NCBI GenBank assembly: GCA_964423615.1
Contig: CAYRFQ010000040.1
Coordinates: forward strand, 1 to 59,587
Length of the DNA stretch: 59,587 nucleotides
Reading direction: 5' to 3'
Origin: CAYRFQ01 sp964423615
Lineage (GTDB): Bacteria > Planctomycetota > Planctomycetia > Gemmatales > Gemmataceae
Shown: piece by piece, positions 52,345 through 59,587 of the stretch
Layout of the letters: the number at the start of each line of letters is the position of its first letter
How positions within the stretch are numbered: the stretch's first letter is position 1
Position numbers and translations under genes: made by a program
Notes under the pieces: model-generated
What the model saw: only the letters and a program-made list of their open reading frames with translations
Database searches by the model: none
Told to the model about the DNA's origin: nothing

Positions 52345-53154
52345 TTGTTCATCGTCTTCGGTACTCACGTCTTTAAGAAAGCCAATGTGGTCCAAGGGCA
52401 CACCCAATGTATGAACTGTGGTGTCATGTCTCGGACCGTGAGCTACGATGGTCGTGCGTGGCATCACGTTAACTATATCCCTCTTGCTCCCGTGGGCAAG
52501 CTGTCGCGTATGTTGATGGAGTGCAAATACTGTAAGACTTGTGTTCGCTTTGAACTCGAAGACCTGCCTAGTTTTCAAGATCGTGTCGTCGACGATGTCG
52601 AGGATGCTGCTGCTGCACTCCTCGCGGGACAGGAGACCTTCCTGCCTCGGGATGGGAGTCCAGAACAGCATTGTGGAATCTATCTCGCGAACTCCGTTGG
52701 CATGCTGTATTGCTTGCAGCTTGACGACGAGGTGGAGCGGATCATGGATTTGTTGGAGAAACAACGGGACGAGTTCAACAAGTCGCTCATGGAAGGAGCC
52801 CAACTGGAGTTTGATGGAGATCACCAACAGGCGGATGAGGTTTATGGGCGGATTCTGGAGAACAACTATTCGTCGATTCAGTGGCCGGTTTATCTCGGGC
52901 AATTCTACTCGCGTTGGAACTATCGGGAAGACGCGATTGAAGTCTTTGAGGAGGCCGACGAACGGTGGCCTCATGTTCCGGTCGTCCTGGAGAACCTTGT
53001 TTTCCTCTACGATCAGACTAAGCAGTACCACGACCTTTGCGACACGTACGAAGATCTAGTAGAAGTGGCTCCGGGCATCCGGGCCAATAAGTGGTACGTC
53101 CAAACCTACCGGAAGGCGTGCAAGAAGGCGCGGCGGCGGCCAGTCTACGATTGA
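52345..53154 (+). CDS. Zinc-ribbon and TPR-repeat protein
   Basis: The 269-residue protein starts with a zinc ribbon (CMNCGVMSRTV ... ECKYCKTC, residues about 22-60, four cysteines) of the type found in short bacterial zinc-ribbon proteins beginning MFIVFGTH. The C-terminal half (about 135-250) consists of TPR-like helical pairs (QADEVYGRILENNYSS, YREDAIEVFEEADERWP). It ends with a very basic tail (KKARRRPVYD). The start is TTG 52345, supported by GGAGGAG about 10 bases upstream. The function is unknown; the build suggests a cytoplasmic adaptor. Confidence 0.8.
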   Translation: MFIVFGTHVFKKANVVQGHTQCMNCGVMSRTVSYDGRAWHHVNYIPLAPVGKLSRMLMECKYCKTCVRFELEDLPSFQDRVVDDVEDAAAALLAGQETFLPRDGSPEQHCGIYLANSVGMLYCLQLDDEVERIMDLLEKQRDEFNKSLMEGAQLEFDGDHQQADEVYGRILENNYSSIQWPVYLGQFYSRWNYREDAIEVFEEADERWPHVPVVLENLVFLYDQTKQYHDLCDTYEDLVEVAPGIRANKWYVQTYRKACKKARRRPVYD

Positions 53155-53291
53155 GTTCGTTCTCCCACGAGTGGTTGAGAATCTGGGAGACGCGAAGAAA
53201 AGTTTCGTCGGCTTTCGTCGTGTTTTTGTTTTATACTGGGAACCGTTTGGAACTGTTCTGCAAGATTTCATTCGACTCCCGGACTGATCCC

Positions 53292-55019
53292 ATGAACTCC
53301 TACTTGACCGTCAGTTTTTCTGTCCTTTTCTGCGTGTTGTTGTTGCTTCCACTTTCGATGGCCGATAGGCCGTCGACGACGCGTCTCACTCCTGCACCTT
53401 ACAAGTCTGGTCGATCCGTCGTGATGGCCCCCAACGGAATGGTCGCCACGAGTCATCCGCTTGCCGCCCAAGCTGGGCTCGATGTCCTTCGTCAGGGAGG
53501 CAATGCGATCGATGCGGCCATTGCGGTGAACGCCGTGTTGGGAGTCGTCGAGCCGATGTCGTGTGGGATCGGTGGTGATCTTTTTGCGATCGTGTGGGAC
53601 GCCAAGACGAAGAAGCTTTATGGGATCAACGCGAGCGGACGTTCTCCGTACAAGGCCACGCGAGAGCACTTTGCGAAGGCCCAACTCGAGGAGATTCCGG
53701 TGTTCGGGCCGTTGACGTGGTCGGTTCCGGGGTGTGTTGATGGGTGGGATGAACTCCGCAGGAAATTTGGTACGAAGGGTTTCGAAGAGTTGTTGGGGCC
53801 GGCGATTGCTTATGCGGAGAAGGGTTTTCCGGTCAGTCAGGCCATCTCCGACAAGTGGCTGTATCGCGAGAAGACGTTGAAAGAAACCCCGGAAGCTGCG
53901 GGGACGTTCCTGCTCAACGGTCACGCGCCCAAGCCGGGCGAAGTTTTCAAGAATCCGAATATGGCCAAGACTTACCGCGAGATTGCCACGAACGGACGCG
54001 ATGCGTTTTACAAGGGACGTATCGCCAAGGAGATCGTGGAGTATTCCGGTAAGGTGGACGGTCTGTTTTCGCTGAAGGATCTGGCTGATCATAAATCGGA
54101 ATGGGTCGAACCGCTCAGCACGAACTATCGCGGTTACGACGTTTGGGAGTTGCCACCGAATGGTCAGGGCATCGCCGTGTTGCAGATGCTCAATATTCTC
54201 GAACCGTATGATTTGAAGAAGATGGGACCGAGGTCGGCGGATTACTGGCATCTGTTTATTGAGGCCAAGAAGCTCGCTTTTGAGGATCGTGCGAAGTTCT
54301 ATTCTGATCCCGCATTCAACAAGTTGCCGATCCAAGGATTGATTTCCAAGAAGTATGCGGACGAACGTCGGAAGTTGATCGACATGAAGAAGGCGATCAC
54401 GGACCTGAAGCCTGGCGATCCGAAGTTGCAGCACGGCGATACGGTTTATCTTACGGTCGTGGACAAGGACCGCAATTGTGTGTCGTTCATCCAGAGCACG
54501 TATTACGGTTTTGGTTCGCAGCATGTCGCGGGCGATTTGGGATTTGCGTTGCAGAATCGCGGAAACTTGTTTGCTCTCGATGAAAAGCACTTCAATGCAC
54601 TGGAACCCCACAAGCGACCGTTCCATACGATCATTCCGGCGATGGTCACCAAAGACGACAAGCCGTGGTTTGTGTTCGGCGTGATGGGTGGAGACATGCA
54701 GCCGCAAGGGCAAACGCAGGTGTTGGTGAATTTGATCGATTTCGGAATGAACGTCCAGGAAGCTGGTGAAGCTCCGCGAATCCAGCACTTCGGTTCGTCC
54801 ACGCCAACCGGGAAGGAGTCCGACAAGGAGGGCGGCGAAAGTAAGGCCGAGATTGGTTTGTCGCCTGCGGTTCTCGAAGAACTTGCACGAAGAGGGCACA
54901 AGGTTTCGGCCGTCGTTCGAAATGGTGGCGGATATCAAGGGATATGGATCGATCCGAAGACGAACATGCTCCACGGAGGTTCGGAGTATCGGACGGATGG
55001 GTGTGCGGTGGGGTATTAA
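53292..55019 (+). CDS. ggt: Exported gamma-glutamyltransferase
   Basis: The 575-residue Ntn-hydrolase precursor cleaves the gamma-glutamyl bond of glutathione and related compounds in the periplasm. It has a signal peptide (about residues 1-24), the N-terminal GGNAIDAAIAVNAVLGVVEP block, and autoprocesses before the nucleophile Thr384 (QHGDTVYLTVVD). The family TTH motif is replaced by DTVY, a variant I have seen in related bacterial proteins. PFHTIIPAM and GVMGGDMQPQGQ belong to the small subunit. The ATG at 53292 was chosen because the signal peptide starts there; the frame is open upstream to 53091 but overlaps the previous gene. Confidence 0.93.
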   Translation: MNSYLTVSFSVLFCVLLLLPLSMADRPSTTRLTPAPYKSGRSVVMAPNGMVATSHPLAAQAGLDVLRQGGNAIDAAIAVNAVLGVVEPMSCGIGGDLFAIVWDAKTKKLYGINASGRSPYKATREHFAKAQLEEIPVFGPLTWSVPGCVDGWDELRRKFGTKGFEELLGPAIAYAEKGFPVSQAISDKWLYREKTLKETPEAAGTFLLNGHAPKPGEVFKNPNMAKTYREIATNGRDAFYKGRIAKEIVEYSGKVDGLFSLKDLADHKSEWVEPLSTNYRGYDVWELPPNGQGIAVLQMLNILEPYDLKKMGPRSADYWHLFIEAKKLAFEDRAKFYSDPAFNKLPIQGLISKKYADERRKLIDMKKAITDLKPGDPKLQHGDTVYLTVVDKDRNCVSFIQSTYYGFGSQHVAGDLGFALQNRGNLFALDEKHFNALEPHKRPFHTIIPAMVTKDDKPWFVFGVMGGDMQPQGQTQVLVNLIDFGMNVQEAGEAPRIQHFGSSTPTGKESDKEGGESKAEIGLSPAVLEELARRGHKVSAVVRNGGGYQGIWIDPKTNMLHGGSEYRTDGCAVGY

Positions 55020-55100
55020 ATATCGCGAAGGGTTGATGGGAGTTCGCTTTCCCTGGTTTTTCTCGATGACGATTTGTGGTTTGGTGTTGAAGCCCCGAGG

Positions 55101-55174
55101 GCGGTCGGATGAATAAGAGTCGTGATTGTTCTGGTTCTTTGGGTTCCGTGGGTTCACACCCACGGCCAGGATCT
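55101..55174 (+). repeat. MITE-like element, copy 3 (core only)
   Basis: The 74-base core differs from the reverse complement of copy 1 (421-494) at only about three positions. Flanking sequence diverges and the terminal repeats are not recognisable, so this is a truncated or decayed copy. It lies about 80 bases after the gamma-glutamyltransferase stop. The following stretch (55175-55445) holds no gene. Confidence 0.65.
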
Positions 55175-55445
55175 GTTGCCGCTGCACGGCTTTCGTTCTG
55201 GTCTCCTTAAGGTTCGCACGAAGGGCGAGGATTTGTTACGGCAGCGTGGCTCAGGAAGAGCGGTTGTTCGAAACCTCAAAAAGTCTCTGGCTGTTCAATA
55301 CGCGGCGTTCGTTGAATGGGGCAATGGTAGGCAGGCCCTTGGACCCCAAAGACTACTTACTCCTGAACAATGCATTCTCGCTTCGTTACGAAAGATGCGG
55401 CTTCGCTGCGCATAGTTTCGAACTCGCTCAAATCATCTACTTGCC

Positions 55446-55954
55446 TTAAACCTGACCGGACGGAACTGAGACTATGCGGAAGCCCAAGCCGTAGTAGCGA
55501 TCGGCCGGAACGTACCAGCCCCGGTCCGACGCGCGGCATTCGCTGCCGAAATTGCGGCAGCTCCCGCCTCGAATCACTAGGCGCGAGCCATCCTCGTGGA
55601 GCGTAGAAGTCCACTCCCATCGGCTTCGGCGGTTCGTTCGCACAACTCGGCCAACGGTCCCGTGAGGAGCATTTCGAACGTGTCCGCAAGCCGCTCGACC
55701 TGAGTTTCCATGCCGCCAAGCCGGGCACGCATTTCTTGTTCCCATTGCTCATGGGAGAGGTTTTCGGAAATCTGTTGGGCTGCTTCGAGGGCCTTATCGA
55801 CGATCGGAACCATCGCTGCCCCACCAGGAATGAAAGCGAGGACGCCGCAAGCGGCCGCCTTTGCCGCTGTTCCGTATTTTCGGAGAAAACTTACACAGCG
55901 ATCTTTCCACGACATTGAGGGAGTCTCCAGAGAGCTACTTGAAGGATTCTCCAT
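55446..55954 (-). pseudogene. Formylglycine-generating-enzyme-like pseudogene with unknown N-terminal domain
   Basis: An N-terminal frame (55954 down to about 55620) encodes a helical region with a hydrophobic, Gly-rich segment (ACGVLAFIPGGAAMVPI) and a coiled-coil-like part (EQWEQEMRARLGGMETQVER). A different frame then encodes the typical end of an FGE-sulfatase (SUMF1/EgtB) domain: SRLVIRGGSCRNFGSECRAS, then WYVPADRYYGLGFRIVSV. The roughly 200 residues that should lie between, including the FGE core, are missing, and the frame changes near 55620. The ancestor probably joined a helical effector or regulatory domain to an FGE-like domain. Confidence 0.6.
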
Positions 55955-56089
55955 TGTATTCGTTCAAGAAGATCGATTATTGGCGAAAAGTACAAAAAAT
56001 GGTTTCGTGGCTGGCAAACCGAAAGTGGTTTGTGTTGGTAAAATAGCTGGGGAAGTGACCGGAAACTGTTTTCTCAAAAGGGTCGAGTT

Positions 56090-59000
56090 TTGTCAGCAGT
56101 AGACGAAAACCTCAGGAAACGCATCCGAGACGATCTGCGAGGATTGCTCAAGGGCGAAGTCTCGTTTGACTCGGTCTCACGTATGCTTTATAGCACCGAT
56201 GCGAGCGTTCTTCAGGTCCAGCCGGCGGGAATTGTGTTTCCCCGGGACGAGGACGATGTCCAACGGTTGGTTCGGTATGCGAGCGACAATGACGTTCCGC
56301 TCGTCCCTCGCGGTGCCGGCACGGGAGTCTCGGGAGAGTCTCTCGGCGAAGGCCTCATTGTCGATCTGAGCAAGCACTTTCGAAAGATCGGGGCTTTCGA
56401 AGGAGACACCATACGTGTTCAGCCTGGTGTGACGTGTCAAGAACTCAATGATCACCTTTCCCTGTTCGGGCGGCAATTTGCTCCCGACACCGCCAGCGCG
56501 GCCCAATGTACCATCGGCGGGATGATCGCGACGAATGCATCGGGGGCTCGGGTGATGCGTTACGGATACACTCGGGATTACGTCGAAAAACTTCGTGTCG
56601 TCTTTGATAACGGGGATGTTGCCGAAGTCGGCCAGGAGCCCATCTTTCAGCCTCTGCAGCAATCCCAACGGGACGATTCTTCTTGGTTTCTTTGGCTTGG
56701 GTCTGGGCAAGGTTCACGTCCGGAGCAATCGGAGTCGCCTGTTTGGGAAAGCTCTCTGTCCGGTGCTCCGGACGTAGGACTCCGTCACGAATCTGATGGG
56801 GGGCATCTCCAGGATATTATCACGGCAACAGCCGAACTTCTTGACCAAAACGCCAAGTTGATCGAAACGAACCAGCCCCGCACGCCTTTCAATCGCTTCG
56901 GTTATCTGGTTTCCGGAGTGCTGGATGAGCATCGTCTTGATCTGGCCAAACTTCTCGTTGGGTCGGAAGGGACGCTCGGGATTTTCACCGAAGCTGTTCT
57001 TCGAACGTCTCCTCTTCCTGTGGGCAGGTCGATGGTCCTGCTCGGATTTGGGAATTTGGAAAGTGCGATGGACGCGGTCCAGATTACAATTCCCACGCAG
57101 CCTTCGGCTTGTGAACTTCTTGATCGGCGATTGTTGACGCTCGCTCGGAGTAGCAGTCTTGAAGATTTTGTATCGGCCATTGCGCCGTCGGTCGAAGCGG
57201 TCTTGCTCGTCGAGTATCAAACCGAAGAGTATCACGAAGCTCGTTGGGCTGCGCGGCGTCTTCCGTATTTGCTCTCGCATGCGAAGTGTGCGGTGCAACA
57301 CTGTTGGTTGGCCGAAGAGCCTGAAGAGATTGCCAAGGTTTGGCGACTTCGCGAGGTGGCGTTGCCAAGTTTGTACAACGTGAGGCTCAATCCACAACCC
57401 GTCCCGGCTATCGAAGACGTGGGAGTTCCGCCGGAAGAGGTGTTGAGATATCTCCACGGTGTTCAGGACATCCTGCACGAGTACGATCTTACAGCGTCGT
57501 TCCTGATCCACGCAGGAAGTGGTCAGGTGCACACTCGCCCGTTCCTCGATTTGGGCAATCCAGAAAGTGTGTCTGTCCTGGATTGCCTCATTGAGCGAGT
57601 GCACTCTTTGGCTCTCGAGTTGGGCGGAACTGTTTCGACTCAGCACGGAACAGGCATCCTTCGGACGCCGTGGGTCGCGCGACAGTACAAAGAGGTGTAT
57701 CCGGTTTTCGAAGAACTCAAAGCCATTTTCGACCCGAAGAATATTTTCAATCCAGGGAAAATCATCGCTCGTGAGCCGGACGTCCAATCACTTCCACTAC
57801 GGACGTTCCAGCGACTCGACGAATCGGTTCCGGAGAATTCAACCACCAATCAAGAATCGGAAACCAAAACGACGTTTCGTACGGCGCTGAATTGGTCTCC
57901 GGAAACGACCTGGGAGGAAGTCCAGAAGTGCAACGGTTGTGGGGTTTGTCGTGCGGGAGCTTCGGAGTCGCGGATGTGTCCTGTCTTCCATGCTACGCAC
58001 GAAGAGGCCGCCAGTCCGCGGGCCAAGGCCAATCTGTTGCGGCATGTCCTCGTTGGGGGAGAAGACGTTCCTGCGCTGTCTGCGAGCGAAGTTCGGGACG
58101 TGGCGAACTTATGCGTGAATTGCAAGATGTGTAAGCGGGAGTGTCCTTCGGAAATCAACATTCCTCAGCTCATGCTTGAGGCCAAGGCTCAGAATGTCGC
58201 CGAGTATGGTCTGTATCGCAAGGACTGGTTCTTTGCTCGCGTTGAAGGCTTTTCTCGATGGGGCAACACGTTCGCGCCGTTGGTCAATTATGGACTACGG
58301 AGCCGCACGGTCCGTTGGTGGCTCGAACAAATTTTCGGCCTCTCCCGACGCCGACGCGTTCCTCTGTTCGCTCCTCGGTCTTTCCTGCAACAGGCCCGGC
58401 GACGGGGCTTGCATCAGCATCGATCCGGCCCCGACAAGGTGGCGTACTTTCTCGATCTGTATGCGAACTACAACGACCCGTCGATCGCCGAGGCGACCGT
58501 CGCCGTCCTGCAACACAACGGGATTCCAGTCTTCGTCCCGCCTCACCAACGAGGTTGCGGAATGGCTTCGTTGGCCCACGGGGATGTAGAAACGGCGAGA
58601 GAAATAGCGACGGAGAACGTTCGGGTGTTGGCTGCCGCCGTTCGGAAGGGATATCGCATTTTGTGCTCGGAGCCGACGGCGGTCATTATGTTGCGGCAGG
58701 ATTATCCGGCGTTGTTGGATGATTCGGAGACCGAGTTCATTGCCAATCACACGGTGGAGTTGACGGAATTTCTGTGGTCATTGAAGGAGCAAGGCCGGTT
58801 GAAGATGGATTTTCAACCGTTGCCAGTCCGCGTTGGTCATCATGTTCCGTGCCACCTCAAGGCGCTGGGTGGTACTCCTAAAGGGCCTGCGTTGCTGTCG
58901 CTGATTCCGCAATTCGCTCCACAAACGATCGACGTGAGTTGCTCGGGCATGGCTGGTACATTTGGTTTGAAGAAAGAAAATGTCGAGACCTCGCTTGTGG

Positions 59001-59200
59001 CCGGAAAACCAATGTTAGACCAGATGCGGCAGCCAGGAGTTTTGTTCGGCTCGACCGAATGCGGAACGTGCCGCATACAAATCGAGGACGTCACGGAAAA
59101 GCGCACGCTGCATCCGGTGCAATATCTGGCACTGGCGTACGGGCTAATGCCGAGTTTGGCAGAACGTCTTCAAAGGTCGTTCCACGAGAGGGTCTTGTGA
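56090..59200 (+). CDS. FAD/[4Fe-4S] dehydrogenase (D-2-hydroxyacid type, GlcD-GlcF fusion)
   Basis: The 1036-residue protein fuses a FAD-linked oxidase (FAD-binding type 4, about 30-180, with VPRGAGTGVSGESLG; FAD-oxidase C domain to about 560, HAGSGQVHTRPF) with an iron-sulfur part. The first cluster motif is Cys614, Cys617, Cys620 and Cys630. The second is Cys675, Cys678, Cys681 and Cys685. Two CCG-type domains follow near the C-terminus (VPCHLKALGG, CSGMAGTFG, STECGTCRIQ). Such proteins oxidise D-lactate, D-2-hydroxyglutarate or glycolate and pass electrons to the respiratory chain; the substrate is open. The start is TTG 56090, since no ATG fits the N-terminus. Confidence 0.9.
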   Translation: MSAVDENLRKRIRDDLRGLLKGEVSFDSVSRMLYSTDASVLQVQPAGIVFPRDEDDVQRLVRYASDNDVPLVPRGAGTGVSGESLGEGLIVDLSKHFRKIGAFEGDTIRVQPGVTCQELNDHLSLFGRQFAPDTASAAQCTIGGMIATNASGARVMRYGYTRDYVEKLRVVFDNGDVAEVGQEPIFQPLQQSQRDDSSWFLWLGSGQGSRPEQSESPVWESSLSGAPDVGLRHESDGGHLQDIITATAELLDQNAKLIETNQPRTPFNRFGYLVSGVLDEHRLDLAKLLVGSEGTLGIFTEAVLRTSPLPVGRSMVLLGFGNLESAMDAVQITIPTQPSACELLDRRLLTLARSSSLEDFVSAIAPSVEAVLLVEYQTEEYHEARWAARRLPYLLSHAKCAVQHCWLAEEPEEIAKVWRLREVALPSLYNVRLNPQPVPAIEDVGVPPEEVLRYLHGVQDILHEYDLTASFLIHAGSGQVHTRPFLDLGNPESVSVLDCLIERVHSLALELGGTVSTQHGTGILRTPWVARQYKEVYPVFEELKAIFDPKNIFNPGKIIAREPDVQSLPLRTFQRLDESVPENSTTNQESETKTTFRTALNWSPETTWEEVQKCNGCGVCRAGASESRMCPVFHATHEEAASPRAKANLLRHVLVGGEDVPALSASEVRDVANLCVNCKMCKRECPSEINIPQLMLEAKAQNVAEYGLYRKDWFFARVEGFSRWGNTFAPLVNYGLRSRTVRWWLEQIFGLSRRRRVPLFAPRSFLQQARRRGLHQHRSGPDKVAYFLDLYANYNDPSIAEATVAVLQHNGIPVFVPPHQRGCGMASLAHGDVETAREIATENVRVLAAAVRKGYRILCSEPTAVIMLRQDYPALLDDSETEFIANHTVELTEFLWSLKEQGRLKMDFQPLPVRVGHHVPCHLKALGGTPKGPALLSLIPQFAPQTIDVSCSGMAGTFGLKKENVETSLVAGKPMLDQMRQPGVLFGSTECGTCRIQIEDVTEKRTLHPVQYLALAYGLMPSLAERLQRSFHERVL

Positions 59201-59451
59201 TGAATGTGCGAGTGTATTTATTTGCTCGAGCGAAAGAACTCGCCGGTACCGATTCGGTAACGCTCGAATTTGATGAGGGTGCCAAAGTCGACGAACTTCG
59301 GAAAATCCTCGTCGCACGATTCCCCGAACTCGAGGATTTCCTCGGTCGCTGCGCCGTAGCCGTTGGAAGCGATTACGCGACGAATGACACCCTGCTGTCA
59401 CCAGACGTCGATGTCGCCGTTTTGCCGCCGGTCAGCGGTGGGTGTGACTAA
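59200..59451 (+). CDS. MoaD/ThiS-family sulfur-carrier-like protein with a GGCD tail
   Basis: The 83-residue beta-grasp protein resembles MoaD, the small subunit of molybdopterin synthase (RVYLFARAKELAGTDSVTLE, DELRKILVARFPELED, VAVLPPVSGG). In working MoaD the protein ends in Gly-Gly, which becomes a thiocarboxylate. Here Gly80-Gly81 is followed by Cys82-Asp83, so the tail must be trimmed or the protein does something else. The start overlaps the stop of the FAD/Fe-S dehydrogenase (ATGA), which suggests translational coupling to that gene. Confidence 0.85.
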   Translation: MNVRVYLFARAKELAGTDSVTLEFDEGAKVDELRKILVARFPELEDFLGRCAVAVGSDYATNDTLLSPDVDVAVLPPVSGGCD

Positions 59452-59466
59452 AGGAGACTGAGGGAG

Positions 59467-59587
59467 ATGGCCGAGGAAGTGTCGGGTGAAAACCCTTGGG
59501 ACAAGGCTGGTCGTTATGCTGTCCAACTCGATCCGCCGGCGTTCTTTGAATGGACACTCAAACTGCCTCGCGATGGCGGTTACTTCC
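59467..59587 (+). CDS. N-terminal fragment of an unidentified protein, possibly Rpn family
   Basis: The gene runs off the window after 40 codons. ATG 59467 has GGAGACTGAGGGAG upstream. The visible sequence (PWDKAGRYAVQLDPPAFFEW, then TLKLPRDGGYF) reminds me of the N-terminus of planctomycete Rpn-type nuclease proteins, the same family as the broken gene at the other end of the window. This is a memory-based match over a short stretch. MoaE would have been an alternative expectation after a MoaD-like gene, but the sequence does not resemble it. Confidence 0.4.
   Translation, partial: MAEEVSGENPWDKAGRYAVQLDPPAFFEWTLKLPRDGGYF

Noticed and set aside
53268..55187. A 639-codon open frame on the minus strand antisense to the gamma-glutamyltransferase gene
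   Set aside because: It mirrors the entire ggt gene, shows no family motif and has low-complexity Arg-rich sequence; it is an artefact of codon usage on the coding strand.
1..59587. CRISPR arrays, cas genes, prophage or restriction-modification modules
   Set aside because: No regularly spaced direct repeats and no Cas, phage structural, integrase or methyltransferase motifs were seen.

Overview
The window looks like the chromosome of a planctomycete, most likely of the Gemmataceae. The clues are a TIGR02996 N-terminal domain, a BBP7-type outer-membrane beta-barrel, a Cys-type sulfatase, giant quinoprotein-like beta-propeller and vWA envelope proteins, S4/MATE and zinc-ribbon/TPR proteins of planctomycete type, and a moderate GC content with many intergenic hairpin repeats. 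No rRNA, tRNA, CRISPR array, phage module or replication origin was seen.

Layout. 1-3.2 kb: a wrecked Rpn-type nuclease gene split by a roughly 330-bp MITE-like element, a TIGR02996/SMI1 protein and a ThiS-ThiG fusion. 3.2-6.3 kb (minus): E3 and E2 of a 2-oxoacid dehydrogenase complex, with no E1. 7.1-27.6 kb (all plus): seven large genes, namely a 1723-aa beta-propeller/TPR protein, a squalene-cyclase-like alpha/alpha-barrel protein, a MoxR ATPase, a DUF58 protein, two very large membrane vWA/BatA proteins and a 1335-aa membrane/coiled-coil protein. This is the most system-like part of the window. 27.9-34.1 kb: MATE transporter, S4 protein, membrane proteins and a sulfatase. 34.8-38.3 kb: clpX, a SurA/parvulin-like protein and an FHA protein. 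38.4-40.2 kb: a decayed insertion sequence with a second MITE copy beside it. 40.2-47 kb (minus): BBP7 barrel, molybdopterin oxidoreductase, isocitrate dehydrogenase and an ACT-domain protein. 47.2-55 kb (plus): metallophosphoesterase, FHA-GAF-PP2C phosphatase, vWA protein with clpS, zinc-ribbon/TPR protein and gamma-glutamyltransferase. 55-59.6 kb: a third MITE copy, a formylglycine-generating-enzyme-like pseudogene, a large FAD/Fe-S dehydrogenase, a MoaD-like protein and the start of one more gene.

How the genes fit together. Central carbon metabolism (E2/E3, icd, FAD/Fe-S dehydrogenase), cofactor synthesis (ThiS-ThiG, MoaD-like) and protein quality control (clpX, clpS, SurA-like protein) lie among planctomycete-specific envelope genes. 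The MoxR-vWA block is probably one functional unit: an AAA+ ATPase in the cytoplasm acting on MIDAS-bearing membrane proteins, next to exported scaffold proteins. Three families of dispersed or palindromic repeats (MITE-like element, GCGTGTAC palindrome, single large hairpins) fill many of the intergenic gaps.

All calls come from reading the sequence and from memory of protein families. No database search was run.
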